A stretch of 64,000 nt of DNA, from assembly GCA_036008465.1 (NCBI GenBank), contig DASYNP010000091.1, positions 96,736-160,735 of the forward strand, read 5' to 3'. The stretch's first letter is position 1; the number at the start of each line of letters is the position of its first letter. The notes beneath the pieces were generated by a model. That model did not search any database, was not told the origin of the DNA, and saw nothing but the letters and a program-made list of their open reading frames with translations. A program made the position numbers and the translations under genes. Below, one piece after another: positions 1 through 7,959 of this stretch. The DNA is from DASPSM01 sp036008465 (GTDB lineage Bacteria; Planctomycetota; Planctomycetia; Planctomycetales; Planctomycetaceae).

Positions 1-2
1 TC

Positions 3-1652
3 GATCACGGCCTGAATCAGTGGGTGCTCGGCAGGGAATTGACGCGGCAAGCTCTCGGCCCCGTATGCCGAGATCAGGCGAAAAGGCGATTCCGCAGACG
101 TGCGCAGATAAAGCGCCGCGCGATCGACCCCCAGCACATCGCGGCAAGAGCTCAACATGAGCGCGGCCACCGCCTCGGGGTCGGCCAAGCGGCCCACGGC
201 ACGGTTCATTCGCTCGAGCGCCTTGCCCAACTGATATTTCTCGCGATAGAAGCGGCGGTCGATCATTCCCTGGAACATGTCCCGCAGCCAAAGCAGGAGG
301 ATCACCGCCAGCATGAGCACGACCGAAATAATTGCCGACTGCTGCGTCAGAGGAAATACATTGAGGTATTGCCGTGCGATCGGGCTCAAAGCCAGCATCA
401 ACGCAAAAGCGACCGTCAGGCCGCAGTTGGCCAGATAGTACATCACCCCTTTGGTGACGATCTGATCCACGAGCAACAGACGGTAGCGGATGATTCCGTA
501 GGCGTAGGCGACCGTGAAGCACAAGCCCGCCAGAAAAATCCAGACGCGAGCGGCCCCCAGTGCGAAATTCTCACGGTCGAATAAGGCCAGGTAGAGCGTC
601 ACGCCCAGGCAGACGGCGGTCAACACGCCGGCCCACCAAAGCAGCTTCAACTGAATGTGTTCAACCGCGTTGCGGGTACTGCGATAGCTTCGTAGCACCC
701 GGGTCATTGTGATTACGAAGTACACGCCTCCGACGACGAGTGAGCCGTAGATGCCGAGGCGAATGGCATCCAAAAGTTGCCGGATTGTCATGACGTTGGG
801 CGCGAATAGGCTGGGCCAACTGCAGATCGCCGTCAACGTCAAGAGCCCCAGCATTCCGGCGACCGGGAGTCCATAAATCAGCGCCAGCGACGTGCGCGGA
901 CGCCAGACCAGCGGCAGCCAGGTATGCGGAAAGACCAAAAAGAAGTGCAAACAGACCGCGGGTAACAACATCGCGCAGATCACGCACGGTGCCGTCAACC
1001 AGAAGCTGGACGCAACGATCCACCAGTGACTGGTGCCCAGAAAGGCCCCCAGCGTGACCAGGCACAGCGAGTAAAAGAGCTGCGAGGCCCGATCGAAGGG
1101 ACGGTTCCAATACACTGCGGCGCCGATTGCCAAGGCCACCGTCTGCACCATGAACCAAAATAGTGAGAAGAGCACCTCCGACAGGGGCAGGGATCGAATC
1201 GTGAGGTAGCACTTTTCCTTCTCCGCCAAGGTCTTACCTTGTGGGATAAATTCGATTGCGACGATTCGCGTGCCGTCGTCGTATTGAGCCAGCGTCTCCA
1301 GCCCGTCGATATCGTTCGGATCGTCCCCGACATGGAGCATGGCGCCGCTGGGGGTGGGCTCGCTGGAGAGCCGCATTTGCCAGCGTGTGAAGTCGACGAA
1401 TGTGTCGACCTGCCACTCCTCGATCTTTACCAGCCGGTCTCCGGCTGCGGGGTGCAATTTCCCGTGAACGCCCTCCTTCGGGACGGCCCGCATCACCACT
1501 CCGTCCGTCACGCCGTTTGGCCAAGCGTTATCGGACAGCAGGCACCGAATCCCCAGGTCGGGGGCGGCCGCGACGATTCCAAGGACGACCATCGAATAAA
1601 CGAGGACGATGCCACCACAAAAGAAGAGCAGCAAAGCCGCCCGAGATCTCAT
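3..1652 (-). CDS. Membrane sensor protein, PDZ-like + multi-TM + GAF (partial, likely histidine kinase)
   Basis: This gene runs off the left edge; about 550 N-terminal codons are present, starting at the ATG at 1650-1652. Seen in the translation: an N-terminal hydrophobic segment (about residues 5-30); a PDZ-like stretch at about 45-110 containing AAGDRLVKIEEWQV; then a run of membrane segments containing HFFLVFP, a string typical of 7TM-type bacterial sensors; a linker with DRRFYREKYQ; and the beginning of a GAF-like domain (SCRDVLGVDRAALYLRT). In known proteins with this order, a histidine kinase core follows, so that is the inferred role of the missing C-terminus; a cyclase or phosphatase output is possible. 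The PDZ-like part is probably extracytoplasmic. The forward-strand ORFs here are shadows. Confidence 0.8.
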   Translation of the reverse strand, partial: MRSRAALLLFFCGGIVLVYSMVVLGIVAAAPDLGIRCLLSDNAWPNGVTDGVVMRAVPKEGVHGKLHPAAGDRLVKIEEWQVDTFVDFTRWQMRLSSEPTPSGAMLHVGDDPNDIDGLETLAQYDDGTRIVAIEFIPQGKTLAEKEKCYLTIRSLPLSEVLFSLFWFMVQTVALAIGAAVYWNRPFDRASQLFYSLCLVTLGAFLGTSHWWIVASSFWLTAPCVICAMLLPAVCLHFFLVFPHTWLPLVWRPRTSLALIYGLPVAGMLGLLTLTAICSWPSLFAPNVMTIRQLLDAIRLGIYGSLVVGGVYFVITMTRVLRSYRSTRNAVEHIQLKLLWWAGVLTAVCLGVTLYLALFDRENFALGAARVWIFLAGLCFTVAYAYGIIRYRLLLVDQIVTKGVMYYLANCGLTVAFALMLALSPIARQYLNVFPLTQQSAIISVVLMLAVILLLWLRDMFQGMIDRRFYREKYQLGKALERMNRAVGRLADPEAVAALMLSSCRDVLGVDRAALYLRTSAESPFRLISAYGAESLPRQFPAEHPLIQAVI

Positions 1653-2274
1653 AACAGGGCCTCCGCCTCGCCGGCCGTCAAAGCCGATTAAACCAGCCCG
1701 CACAATCCGCCACAAACTCCCCGGCCATCAATAACTTGTATCGATTCGGCGCCGCAGATGCAACGATCGGCGCCGAAGCGGCGCGCCTTTCGGCGCCGAA
1801 ATCGGGCAGCGCTAGGCGCGAAGAATTGGGGCGGCGTGAGCAAAATATGGAGAATTCTGGCTAAAAAGGGCGTTGTGGTGGCCAGAAGGCAAAGCCGGCC
1901 GATGCGAAGCCAAATCCTGGCACGACACGTGCGTTATTGGAAGGACGCCCCGGACTTCTCCATTACCAAAATCCAGTGGTGGAGACTCAAAGTCTGTGGC
2001 CCAATTTTGACCCAGCCTGACCCCCGAGGGTGATGTCCAGCGCGAACAAGGCCTGGTTGAGGAAGGTCCCCTGAGAGCAGCCTGACCCACTCTGCTTATC
2101 AGTTCCCCAATCGCAAACTAACGTCCCAAGGCCTTGAGCGCGCAGCCATTCTCGGGGGTCATTCTATTTTCCGGCGGGCGGTGCGTGTCAACCGCCGGTT
2201 CCTTGCGGATCACAACACACCCGTGGGGACAATCCAGTAGGCGGCAAGCGAAGAGGTCCAGCCTGCTGGCAGCG
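1653..2274. other. Intergenic region, repeats and possible mobile-element debris
   Basis: No convincing protein gene lies in these 622 bases. The motif TCGGCGCCG occurs three times at about 1745-1800, twice as part of the palindrome TTCGGCGCCGAA or a near copy. A sigma-54-like box lies at 1918-1933. The decamer AGCCTGACCC occurs twice at about 2013 and 2080, next to GGCCCAATTTTGACCC, which resembles the repeated ends of IS21-type elements, though no transposase is present. Short ORFs here have low-complexity Arg/Pro-rich translations and no recognisable family. Confidence 0.5.
1918..1933 (+). promoter_or_regulatory. Candidate sigma-54 type -24/-12 promoter
   Basis: TGGCACGACACGTGCG matches the sigma-54 consensus TGGCACG-N4-TTGCW, with the GG and GC dinucleotides exactly 12 bases apart and mismatches only in the -12 box. 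No plus-strand protein gene begins nearby, so it may be a chance match or drive an untranslated RNA. Confidence 0.25.
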
Positions 2275-2709
2275 TTAGCTCGCCGAGTGCTGCCCGCCCG
2301 GATTACTGCTGGGGCGGTATGTGGCACAGGAGCGCCGGCTTTCCCAGAGTGAAACCTCGGCGACCGGCAACCCCTCGGCGGCGGCGTGCTCGTAGATCAG
2401 ACGGGCGATATTCTCCACCGTCGGATTGTCCGGGATCAGCAGCAGCGGCTCACCGAGCGATTTGAGCATCGGGACGACTGGGTCCGCTTCACACAAGATC
2501 ATGCGATGATCGAGCTGGCTGTCGATCCAAGCACACAGCGACCGCTTGATATCCGTGAAATCGACCAGCATCCCCCGCTTGTCAAGAGAAGCCGCTTCAA
2601 GGACGATCTGAGCCCTGCCGTTATGGCCGTGCAGATACCGGCACTTGCCGGAATAGTTCAGTAGCCGGTGGCCGTAACAAAAGTCGATTTCTTGACTGAC
2701 ACGGTACAT
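2275..2709 (-). CDS. queD: 6-carboxy-5,6,7,8-tetrahydropterin synthase (QueD/PTPS family)
   Basis: QueD converts 7,8-dihydroneopterin triphosphate to 6-carboxytetrahydropterin in queuosine and 7-deazaguanine biosynthesis. The 144-residue protein has the zinc-ligand histidines of the family: His14 in CYGHRL and the pair in YLHGHNG (about 27 and 29). It also has the GMLVDFTDIK strand, the LDHRMIL segment with the catalytic His, and a C-terminal glutamate in SLWES. The typical length is about 120 residues, so the last 20 or so are an unconserved-looking extension. Other queuosine genes are not in this window. A 6-pyruvoyltetrahydropterin synthase is the alternative reading of the same fold. The start is the ATG at 2707-2709, with only a weak ribosome site. 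Confidence 0.9.
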   Translation of the reverse strand: MYRVSQEIDFCYGHRLLNYSGKCRYLHGHNGRAQIVLEAASLDKRGMLVDFTDIKRSLCAWIDSQLDHRMILCEADPVVPMLKSLGEPLLLIPDNPTVENIARLIYEHAAAEGLPVAEVSLWESRRSCATYRPSSNPGGQHSAS

Positions 2710-2868
2710 CGGGAGCGGGTGCGATCGGGTCCTGCTGGTGCCGGCGGCACCGGTCTTCGGAGCGATTCGGCCGCCGGGAGGGGACTTTGCATCCCGATTC
2801 TAGGAGAGCGCCTCGCGGCGAACAAGCAGCCCCAGCCCGCACCCGCTCGAGTTTGCGAACCCGATGGA

Positions 2869-3012
2869 CTACCGCGATTGGAGCCGGGACGTGAGCCATC
2901 CGCCACAGATAATCATCACCAGGACGACGCCGTAATCGAACAGCGTCGCCGCCTCCCATCGCGCCAGGCAGTAGTCGCAGTAAGGACCATAATGACCGAT
3001 GAGGCGATCCAT
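2869..3012 (-). CDS. Small CxxC single-pass membrane protein (hypothetical)
   Basis: This 47-residue ORF begins at the ATG at 3010-3012, preceded by a GAGGGG ribosome-site candidate. The N-terminal half holds a CxxC pair (YCDYC) flanked by aromatic residues. The C-terminal half is a clear hydrophobic segment (YGVVLVMIICGGWL) ending in Ser-Arg-Leu-Gln-Ser-Arg. The open frame extends further upstream, but that part is Arg-rich and uncharacteristic, so the short form is preferred. I recognise no family. It might be a small zinc or redox-active membrane peptide; existence as a gene is plausible but unproven. Confidence 0.4.
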   Translation of the reverse strand: MDRLIGHYGPYCDYCLARWEAATLFDYGVVLVMIICGGWLTSRLQSR

Positions 3013-3366
3013 AAGTCCCCTCTTCAGGCCGCACCAGACCACAACCTTAGAGCGCACGGGTCGCGCACGGTGATCGGCCAATCCAAATCTAGGTTGCTCG
3101 AATGGGACGATGGTGACCGCGAGCGCCAGGGGCCCTCTCGAGTCGACGAATGGTGCAAGTTCTCCGCGATTTGAGTGGCGGGACCACGATCGGGTCTCGC
3201 GACGCGCTCTATTGAACTTTGCCTGCAAGAAGAAATGATGTGAAGTTTCTAGACGTGATACAAAAGCTTAGCTCGCAGATATGCGGCGAGCGGTCCCGCT
3301 TCCATTTGACAACGTGACATTTTTGAAATTGTCAAACGCAGTTGCCAAGAATTGGCCAATTCCTGT
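3013..3366. other. Intergenic region with perfect palindromes
   Basis: No gene is supported in these 354 bases. Near pncC there are TTTGACAA...TTGTCAAA arms (3305-3312 and 3329-3336) and the 14-base palindrome GAATTGGCCAATTC (3349-3362). A third inverted repeat (3369-3392) covers the pncC stop region. Confidence 0.5.
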
Positions 3367-3912
3367 TCATTTGCGGTTCATGTTCCGCAAATTGACGCGA
3401 ATGCATTCGAGCAAATGGACGGCAGCCGAACGTTGCCGTCGCAGCCGCTTCTGCAGTTTTTCCGTGTTGTAGTCGTCAGGTTCGTTCGTCAGCTCCACCT
3501 TATCGACGACGATGTGCGGCGACTTCCCCTTCATGCGCTGAGCGAACGCCAGAAAGACCAAACCGTCTTGCGACGGCGGGGCTCCCGGCCCGAGGTGGCC
3601 CGTGACGGCGGCTGCAACGTCCGCGTGCGGAGTCGCCGCCAATGCACCGGCTGACATCGCCGACGCCACTTCAGCACTCACCGGACCCGGGTCGCGAAGC
3701 AGTCGGCGCGAGACTCGCAGCCATCGCGCTTTGGTCTCGACCTGGTAGACGACCGCTGATCCGCACAGGAATTCCGAAACGCCCGGGATCCGTGCCAGGA
3801 GGGCAGCCGCCAAGCCGCCCGTGCAGCTTTCGGCAAGCACCAATCGCACGTTTTGCGCGCGAAGCTGTTTGACAACGCGGCCGGCCAATGCGGTTAGCTC
3901 GCGATCGTTCAA
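3367..3912 (-). CDS. pncC: Nicotinamide-nucleotide amidohydrolase (CinA C-terminal domain)
   Basis: PncC deamidates nicotinamide mononucleotide to nicotinate mononucleotide in pyridine nucleotide recycling. The 181-residue cytoplasmic protein is a stand-alone CinA C-terminal domain. Visible hallmarks are the nucleophile motif LAESCTGG (Ser29), the following GSAVVYQVETKARWL, GPVSAEVASAMSAGAL, and AVTGHLGPGAPP, which corresponds to the family's TGxxGPxG loop with His after TG. The last 25 or so residues are basic and extend beyond the usual domain. The start is TTG (3910-3912) with AAAGGG upstream. The gene stands alone between small intergenic regions. Confidence 0.88.
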   Translation of the reverse strand: MNDRELTALAGRVVKQLRAQNVRLVLAESCTGGLAAALLARIPGVSEFLCGSAVVYQVETKARWLRVSRRLLRDPGPVSAEVASAMSAGALAATPHADVAAAVTGHLGPGAPPSQDGLVFLAFAQRMKGKSPHIVVDKVELTNEPDDYNTEKLQKRLRRQRSAAVHLLECIRVNLRNMNRK

Positions 3913-4337
3913 ATCGCCGCCCTTTCAGCATTTAAATCGACATTGTTAAGGTGAGTAGGCAACGTAATGCACCCGCTCTGGAGCAACTATGTGGCGGCCC
4001 GTCCGCCACTCGGCCCCTGTCCGGTCGAGTTGATCGTTCCGATTGGCGAGACTCTACCTGGCGTGCCGATTATTCCAGCACAACGCTTTCACGGTAAGCC
4101 CGGAACGCGGACGCGGCGATCTCACGTCGCGGAAAATCGTGGGGCTGAGCCGCCAACTTCCGAATCAACGATGATCGGCAGCGACGGTTCACTGAGGCGC
4201 AGTTCGGCGCCCTTAACGTGAGCGTTGCAGGGCCTCAGGGGGTCGTCCCGTACTCGGTCTGACATCGCTGCCACGCCGGCCGCGACGCCGTCGGACGTAG
4301 ATCGGGACGAAGGGGCCAGAAAAGGGGGCGGGTCAGC
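3913..4337. other. Intergenic region, nothing recognised
   Basis: These 425 bases separate divergently oriented pncC and the secreted hypothetical at 4338. An 84-codon ORF at 3967-4221 has no signal, motif or ribosome site and I do not support it. Promoters for both flanking genes are expected here, but I could not identify them. Confidence 0.4.
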
Positions 4338-5333
4338 ATGTCACGATCGATTGGCCGACGACGCGCGCGCGGAACCGTGTTTTCGCTGCTGGGTCTGCTC
4401 CTCTTGGCAGGCGGCCTTCGAGATCGGGCGCTCGGCGACGACACGGGCCGTGGAATCAGCGATGTCCTGGGCATTCCGCGGATCGTTCGCGATCCCAATA
4501 CCACGGATCTTGATCCCGCGATCACTCCGCAAACCGATGCGACCCATCGCCAAGCGGACGATGCAACAAAGCTCGCTCACGGCCGGGCGACTCTCGAGCA
4601 GCGGGTCAAAACGGTCCAAAAACCGACGTCGAGTAAGGCATCCCGGAAGGCGGCGATTGACGCCCTGCCGCTGGACAAGATGACTGAGGAACACCGGCGC
4701 CGAGTCACGCAGATCGCCAACGGCACGAGCATCTACCGCGAGCTGCCCACGTTGCAATTCGACATCGATCCGCGCGTCTACAAATTCTTCATGGAGCATC
4801 CGGAGGCGGCTGTCAGCATTTGGCAGGTCATGAAGATCTCGGATTTTCACATGCGAGAAACCGCACCCGACTCCTTCGAGACGGACGACGCTGAGGGGAC
4901 CCGCGGTCTGATCGACGTCGCTTTTCGCGCTCCGAACGAAGTTGTCGTGCTCTGCGACGGAGCGTACAAGAGCGCACTTTTGCCGACGGCCGTGAAGGCC
5001 AGCGGCGTGTTGCACGTGAACGTCGATTTCGGGCAGCGACCCGATGGCACGACGTTTGTCACGCACCGTGCGCGGCTATTCGTCTACTTCCCTTCGCAAA
5101 CGATGGAGACCGTTGCTCGCCTGATGTCGCCCGTGAGCAATGCCATCATCGACCAGAACTTTCGCGAGGTGAGCCTGTTCCTCTACATGATGTCGACCGC
5201 CATGTCGCGTCAGCCGGGCTGGGTCGAGGCGGTCAGTAAGCGCATGGAGAACGTGTCGGAGGAACGTAAGACGGAAATCATGCTGGTTACGGTCGGAGTG
5301 TTTGCCGACGCGAAGGCTCGGGGCAGACAGTAA
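4338..5333 (+). CDS. Conserved-looking secreted hypothetical protein
   Basis: A 331-residue protein of unrecognised family. The N-terminus has an Arg-rich start, a hydrophobic core (TVFSLLGLLLLAGGL) and a likely cleavage site near ALGDD, consistent with Sec or Tat export. Residues 35-110 are polar and low in complexity. The C-terminal two thirds (about 115-325) look folded: IYRELPTLQFDIDPRVYKFFMEHPE, then alternating strands and helices, with FVTHRARLFVYFPS and METVARLMSPVSNAIIDQNF. No catalytic motif is obvious. The ATG has a purine-rich stretch (AAAAGGGGGCGGG) upstream. It probably acts in the periplasm or outer layers; function unknown. Confidence 0.75.
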   Translation: MSRSIGRRRARGTVFSLLGLLLLAGGLRDRALGDDTGRGISDVLGIPRIVRDPNTTDLDPAITPQTDATHRQADDATKLAHGRATLEQRVKTVQKPTSSKASRKAAIDALPLDKMTEEHRRRVTQIANGTSIYRELPTLQFDIDPRVYKFFMEHPEAAVSIWQVMKISDFHMRETAPDSFETDDAEGTRGLIDVAFRAPNEVVVLCDGAYKSALLPTAVKASGVLHVNVDFGQRPDGTTFVTHRARLFVYFPSQTMETVARLMSPVSNAIIDQNFREVSLFLYMMSTAMSRQPGWVEAVSKRMENVSEERKTEIMLVTVGVFADAKARGRQ

Positions 5334-5362
5334 AGACCGGGTTTCCGGTCCAAGGTTAAGCG

Positions 5363-5460
5363 GCGAGAATCCAAGGTCGAAAATCCAAGACCCGAGGGCG
5401 GAATGGCATTCCCGACCTTCGGTTTTGGCTTTTTGAGCTTGGATTTTTGACTTCGACCGC
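5363..5460. repeat. Imperfect inverted repeat of AATCCAAG type
   Basis: Between the two plus-strand genes, GGTCGAAAATCCAAG (5375-5389) is mirrored by CTTGGATTTTTGACTTCGACC (about 5438-5458), with an extra AATCCAAGG copy at about 5368. It resembles the short AATCCAAAATCC-type dispersed repeats seen in several bacterial genomes. No T-tract follows, so it is not a standard terminator. Confidence 0.45.
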
Positions 5461-5551
5461 GAACTCTCCACAAACCATGCGTGGCTAGCGCCCCCTCCGC
5501 GCGCTATGATTGAGACGGACTTTTTTTAGCGCGGGACGGAGCTCTTGGACT

Positions 5552-7894
5552 ATGGGGCAGATCGGGCGGCAAATCGCGGTCAGCGTCGGGCTATTGGCGG
5601 CGGTCGCGTTTGTTTCAAATCGGCACGTCAGCGCGGGCGATGTCACGCTGAAAAACGGCCTGGTTCTTAGTGGGACCCCGCGTCGCATCCAAGCCCTCAC
5701 TATCGAGCGCCAGCATCCGCGCAGCGACGAGACGCTCAGCCTGCCGTTCGTGGTGGTCGATGGCGGCTATCAGTGGTTTTTTATTCCCAAGGGCCAGGCG
5801 GCACGCATCGACGATCGCGATGATTTGTCGAAATTCGAGACGTTTAAGCTCAGCCAGCACCGGACTGGCGGCCGCCAGATCACGGGGCGGGTCCTTTCCA
5901 CAGGCCCGTTCAACGAATACGGACAGCGTAAGCACACAATTCAGACTTCGCAAAAACAAGAAGAGATCGTCGTCGGGGTCACCAAGATCAGTCCCAAGTA
6001 TGTCTCGCTCACAGGACTGCGATATCAGTGGAATTACGGCATTGCGACCTCCTCGATCCCTCCCGCGCAACTCGACGCGATGATTCGCAAGGTGAGCGAT
6101 TCCAAAAACCCGGACCATCGGTTCGGCATCGCAAGGTTCTATCTGCAGGCGGGGCTTTACGAGGAATCGGGCAAGGAGTTGCAATCGATCGCCAAGGACT
6201 TTCCCGAGCTGGCTAACCGCGTCGCCGACGCACGAAAAGAATTACAGGACCTCGAGCACAAGCTGATTCTGCAGGAATTGCGCCGCCGCAAGGCGGCCGG
6301 ACAGCATGAATTGGCCCACTCGTACGCCCTGGGAGTGCCGCTCGACACGGCGAGTGGTTCGGTGGTACACGACGTGAAGGATCTGCTGGCCGCGTACGAC
6401 GCTGCCCGCGAGCGAATCGCCAAAGCCCGCGCGTTTTTGGGTGAGTTGCAAGCCCAACTCAAAGATTCGGCGCTGGTCGCCGCTGTGTCGCCGCTGCGTC
6501 CGATGCTCGAAGAACAGCTTTCGATTGAGTCACTCGATCGGCTCGACGCCTTTTTCAATCTCGCCGATGACAAGACACTTCAGCCGGCCGAAAAGCTGGC
6601 GCTGGCTTACTCGGGCGCCGTCGTCGGGAGCGCCTCGGCGGTCACCGATTTGCGGCTGGCGATCCGCCTGTGGGAAGCCCAGCACGCCATTCTCGAGTAC
6701 CTGCGCACCGATTCACCGCAGGAACACCGGGACCGACTCGCGCAGCTCAACGGCCTGGATGGCCTGAGCCCCGATCTGGTTGTCAAGCTGATCCGCTGCC
6801 TGCCGCCTGTTATCGAAACGCCCGACATCCGTCCCGGTGTGGCGACCACGCTGCAAGTCGGCGGCCGGGGAGTGGAGGGAAGCCCCTCCTATGGCGTGCT
6901 GCTGCCGCCCGAATACGACTGGCATCACAAGTATCCGATGATCGTCGCGCTGCGCCCCTCGGACCACAGCAGCAAGGCTGAGCTCGATTTCTGGGGCGGC
7001 ACGACCGCCAATCCGGGGCGCGCGCAAGCTGCAGGATACATCGTAATCAGCCCAGAATATGTCGAGAAGGACGCGCGCGAGTACGGCTACTCGATGGCCT
7101 CTCACGACGTCGTTTTGCGGTCGATCATTGATGCGCGCAAACGGTTCAATGTCGATTCCGACCGGATTTTTCTCACCGGTCACGAAATGGGTGGAGACGC
7201 CGCGTTCGACATCGGTATGTCGCATCCGGACCTCTTTGCCGGCGTCATCCCGATTAACGGAATCTGCAATCACTTCTGCACGTGGTACTGGACCAACGCG
7301 GGGCACACAGCATGGTACGTGGTGACGGGAGAGTTCGATGCGCGCGGGACATTCAATACCGACGCCAAGACGCTTTCGCGCATGATGGGCTTCTCGAAAG
7401 GTTACTCGAATGGGATGGATGTCGTGTTGGTCGAATTCGTGCAGCGAGGCCAGGAGGCCTATTTTGAGGAGACGCCGCGAATCTTCGACTGGATGGAGCC
7501 GTTGCGCCGACAGAAGGCGCCGCAAGATTTCGTGATGAGCGTCCTGCGCCCCAGCGAAAACCGCTTTTACTGGCTGCGGGCCGAGGGACTCCCCAAAAAG
7601 GTAACGGAATCAACGGTCTTGGCCGGCCCATCGCGCGGAACAGTCATACCAATGCACCTGGGCGGAAAAATTGTTTCTCCGGGTAATATTATCCGCCTGA
7701 CGTCGGGCGCGAAGACCCACACAATCTGGCTCTCTCCCGAGTTGGTGAGTTTTGAAAAGCCGGTCACGATCATGCACGGCAGCACGCAGAAGTATCACAA
7801 GCTGCCCAAAGCGTCGATCGAAGACATCCTCGACGATTTTTCCACCCGCGCCGATCGGCAGATGATCTTTGCGACGCGGATCGACGTGAACTGA
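5552..7894 (+). CDS. Secreted alpha/beta-hydrolase-fold protein lacking catalytic residues
   Basis: A 780-residue protein from the ATG at 5552 (GGACGGAG upstream); a longer frame starting at 5510 is less likely because the signal peptide (IAVSVGLLAAVAFVS, cleavage near VSAGD) fits this start. Residues 30-200 are a beta-rich region, 200-290 helical with TPR-like spacing, and about 445-680 an esterase/PHB-depolymerase-like hydrolase domain. The nucleophile elbow reads LTGHEMGG: the Ser of GxSxG is Glu545. In the later QRGQEAYFEETPRIFDWM segment, where relatives have GHE, the His is Gln634. Two of the three catalytic residues therefore seem lost, so binding or a structural role is inferred. The last 100 residues form a further beta domain. 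Confidence 0.85.
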   Translation: MGQIGRQIAVSVGLLAAVAFVSNRHVSAGDVTLKNGLVLSGTPRRIQALTIERQHPRSDETLSLPFVVVDGGYQWFFIPKGQAARIDDRDDLSKFETFKLSQHRTGGRQITGRVLSTGPFNEYGQRKHTIQTSQKQEEIVVGVTKISPKYVSLTGLRYQWNYGIATSSIPPAQLDAMIRKVSDSKNPDHRFGIARFYLQAGLYEESGKELQSIAKDFPELANRVADARKELQDLEHKLILQELRRRKAAGQHELAHSYALGVPLDTASGSVVHDVKDLLAAYDAARERIAKARAFLGELQAQLKDSALVAAVSPLRPMLEEQLSIESLDRLDAFFNLADDKTLQPAEKLALAYSGAVVGSASAVTDLRLAIRLWEAQHAILEYLRTDSPQEHRDRLAQLNGLDGLSPDLVVKLIRCLPPVIETPDIRPGVATTLQVGGRGVEGSPSYGVLLPPEYDWHHKYPMIVALRPSDHSSKAELDFWGGTTANPGRAQAAGYIVISPEYVEKDAREYGYSMASHDVVLRSIIDARKRFNVDSDRIFLTGHEMGGDAAFDIGMSHPDLFAGVIPINGICNHFCTWYWTNAGHTAWYVVTGEFDARGTFNTDAKTLSRMMGFSKGYSNGMDVVLVEFVQRGQEAYFEETPRIFDWMEPLRRQKAPQDFVMSVLRPSENRFYWLRAEGLPKKVTESTVLAGPSRGTVIPMHLGGKIVSPGNIIRLTSGAKTHTIWLSPELVSFEKPVTIMHGSTQKYHKLPKASIEDILDDFSTRADRQMIFATRIDVN

Positions 7895-7923
7895 AAAAAG
7901 CCCACCGGCCGTAGTCGGTGGGC
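7893..7923 (-). terminator. Rho-independent terminator of the LEPR-XLL gene
   Basis: Arms GCCCACCG (7900-7907) and CGGTGGGC (7916-7923) form a perfect 8-bp stem with an 8-base loop. Read on the minus strand it is followed directly by six T residues (7894-7899). It lies 36 bases past the stop of the minus-strand gene at 7960 and abuts the stop of the convergent hydrolase gene. Confidence 0.85.
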
Positions 7924-7959
7924 GTCGCAAAATCAACCCAGTCGAATCGACTCCGTCGA

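Noticed and set aside
24..584. A 186-codon plus-strand ORF at the left edge
   Set aside because: It lies opposite the sensor gene, whose minus-strand translation shows TM segments and a GAF start; the plus-strand product is low-complexity His/Arg/Gln.
2118..2327. A 69-codon minus-strand ORF containing CxxxC-like text
   Set aside because: It overlaps the end of queD in another frame and shows no ribosome site or recognisable motif.
3967..4221. An 84-codon ORF between pncC and the secreted hypothetical
   Set aside because: No ribosome site, signal or domain; the composition is like other non-coding ORFs here.
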